Assembly: GCA_016210485.1 (NCBI GenBank)
Contig: JACQUD010000015.1
Coordinates: 1-35,654, forward strand
Source: Chloroflexota bacterium
Lineage (GTDB): Bacteria > Chloroflexota > Dehalococcoidia > JACQUD01
Length of the DNA stretch: 35,654 nucleotides
Direction of reading: 5' to 3'
A program made the position numbers and the translations under genes. This document shows positions 35,265-35,654 of the stretch, in pieces (the stretch's first letter is position 1; each line of letters begins with the position of its first letter). The notes beneath the pieces are model-generated. The model saw nothing but the letters and a program-made list of their open reading frames with translations. It had not been told where the DNA came from and did not search any database.

Positions 35265-35293
35265 ATTATATGCCAGATCCCAAGGAAGGTCAA
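35265..35293 (-). promoter_or_regulatory. Promoter of the S1-clpC operon
   Basis: Minus-strand TTGACC (35293-35288) and perfect TATAAT (35270-35265) with a 17-bp spacer, the best match in the window. Transcription would start near 35258, about 37 nt before the S1 ATG. Confidence 0.8.
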
Positions 35294-35327
35294 AGCTCTT
35301 TAGACTTTAATGCTAGCACAAAGCGAG

Positions 35328-35365
35328 AAAAAAATAAAAGAGGGCTCGTTCTGGAGCCCTCTTTT
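35328..35365. terminator. Terminator after 5S rRNA
   Basis: AGAGGGCTC and GAGCCCTCT form a 9-bp stem with loop GTTCTG. Read on the minus strand it is followed by TTTTATTTTTTT, and on the plus strand by TTTT, so it may work both ways, but it mainly ends the rRNA transcript. Confidence 0.9.
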
Positions 35366-35375
35366 GGTTGTAAAA

Positions 35376-35494
35376 TCCCGGCAGTGGCCTATTTTCCTCA
35401 AGGGGTTGCCCCCTCAGTATCGTTGGCGCTGAGGCGTTTCACTTCCGTGTTCGGGATGGGAACGGGTGGTGCCACCCCGCTCAAACCGCCGGGA
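35376..35494 (-). rRNA. rrf: 5S ribosomal RNA
   Basis: Minus-strand 119-nt gene. Ends TCCCGGCGG and CTGCCGGGA pair as the terminal helix, and the interior has the conserved loop segments CACCCGTTCCCATCCCGAAC and ACGGAAGTGAAACGCCTCAG, then CGATACTGAGG and the closing AACCCCTTGAGG. The 23S gene is expected upstream (to the right) but its 3' end is not in the 160 bp that remain. Confidence 0.97.
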
Positions 35495-35520
35495 AAAAAT
35501 TCCTGATATTACTACGAAAA

Positions 35521-35620
35521 TGTCACTCCCGAGCCTTTCCTTCTGAAGGGCGAAGAATCTAACCTTTGCCGGGACCCTTCGCGGAGTTTATCCTGAGGAA
35601 CGAAGGGCTCCAAGGTGACA
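35521..35620. repeat. 100-bp imperfect palindromic element (MITE-like) beside 5S
   Basis: The element begins TGTCAC and ends GTGACA. The next 15 bases inward also pair imperfectly (GAGCC against GGCTC), and an inner stem CCCTTCG/CGAAGGG (35576-35606) is present. It contains CTGAAGGGCGAAGAATCT and TATCCTGAGG, similar to the core of the other palindromic repeats here. It lies between the 5S gene and the window edge. Confidence 0.55.
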
Positions 35621-35654
35621 CAGAAGCTGTTCTGAGCAGGATTTAATGTAGGCC

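Overview
The window looks like chromosomal DNA from a GC-rich, gene-dense bacterium. My best guess is a Chloroflexota member near Dehalococcoidia. That rests on inference: the housekeeping gene set, frequent TTG/GTG starts, and a short palindromic repeat that encodes an 'APSTGSGQA'-like peptide, which I associate with that lineage. No 16S or 23S gene is visible to settle it. No phage, plasmid backbone, CRISPR array or secondary-metabolite cluster was seen.

Layout. Positions 1-224 hold a minus-strand tRNA cluster (Val-Leu-Arg). From 340 to 5000 there is a plus-strand run: def, a possible 32-codon ORF, cca, secD and secF. A CDF metal transporter (5180-6121) converges on a small winged-helix regulator (6196-6507). 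Next to the regulator is a compact unit that the ORF track missed: promoter, structured leader, 21-residue Lys/Ala microprotein and strong terminator (about 6532-6912). tRNA-Ala, a VTT/DedA-type membrane protein and a BNR-repeat lipoprotein follow. The dnaG-rpoD pair (9122-12479) is on the minus strand. A plus-strand NAD-salvage operon (pncA, pncB, stand-alone Lrp/AsnC RAM domain) comes next, then a two-domain VOC protein and a PdxH-like gene that looks more AT-rich than its neighbours.

From 16624 to 22942 a plus-strand block carries a TPR protein, gyrA, hsp20 and lon. Minus-strand glgC, thpR and an amidohydrolase follow. A 28-bp direct repeat of the 3' end of tRNA-Gly(CCC) lies 933 bp from the intact tRNA and brackets a collagen-like lipoprotein gene, as expected of a tRNA-targeted integration remnant. 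An NDUFA9-like epimerase, a transposase C-terminal remnant and a DUF2892-like membrane protein come next. The right end holds minus-strand MFS-radA, an S1-like protein with clpC, and a 5S rRNA gene flanked by a 100-bp palindromic element.

How the parts connect: most genes are core functions, namely translation (def, cca, S1, tRNAs, 5S), export (SecDF), replication and transcription (dnaG, rpoD, gyrA), protein quality control (hsp20, lon, clpC) and repair (radA). PncA and PncB form a complete nicotinamide-to-NaMN route. The most unusual items are the microprotein unit, the tRNA-Gly/collagen island, a tRNA-Val without a foldable T-arm, and the same repeat inserted in frame in two unrelated genes (cca and the S1 gene).
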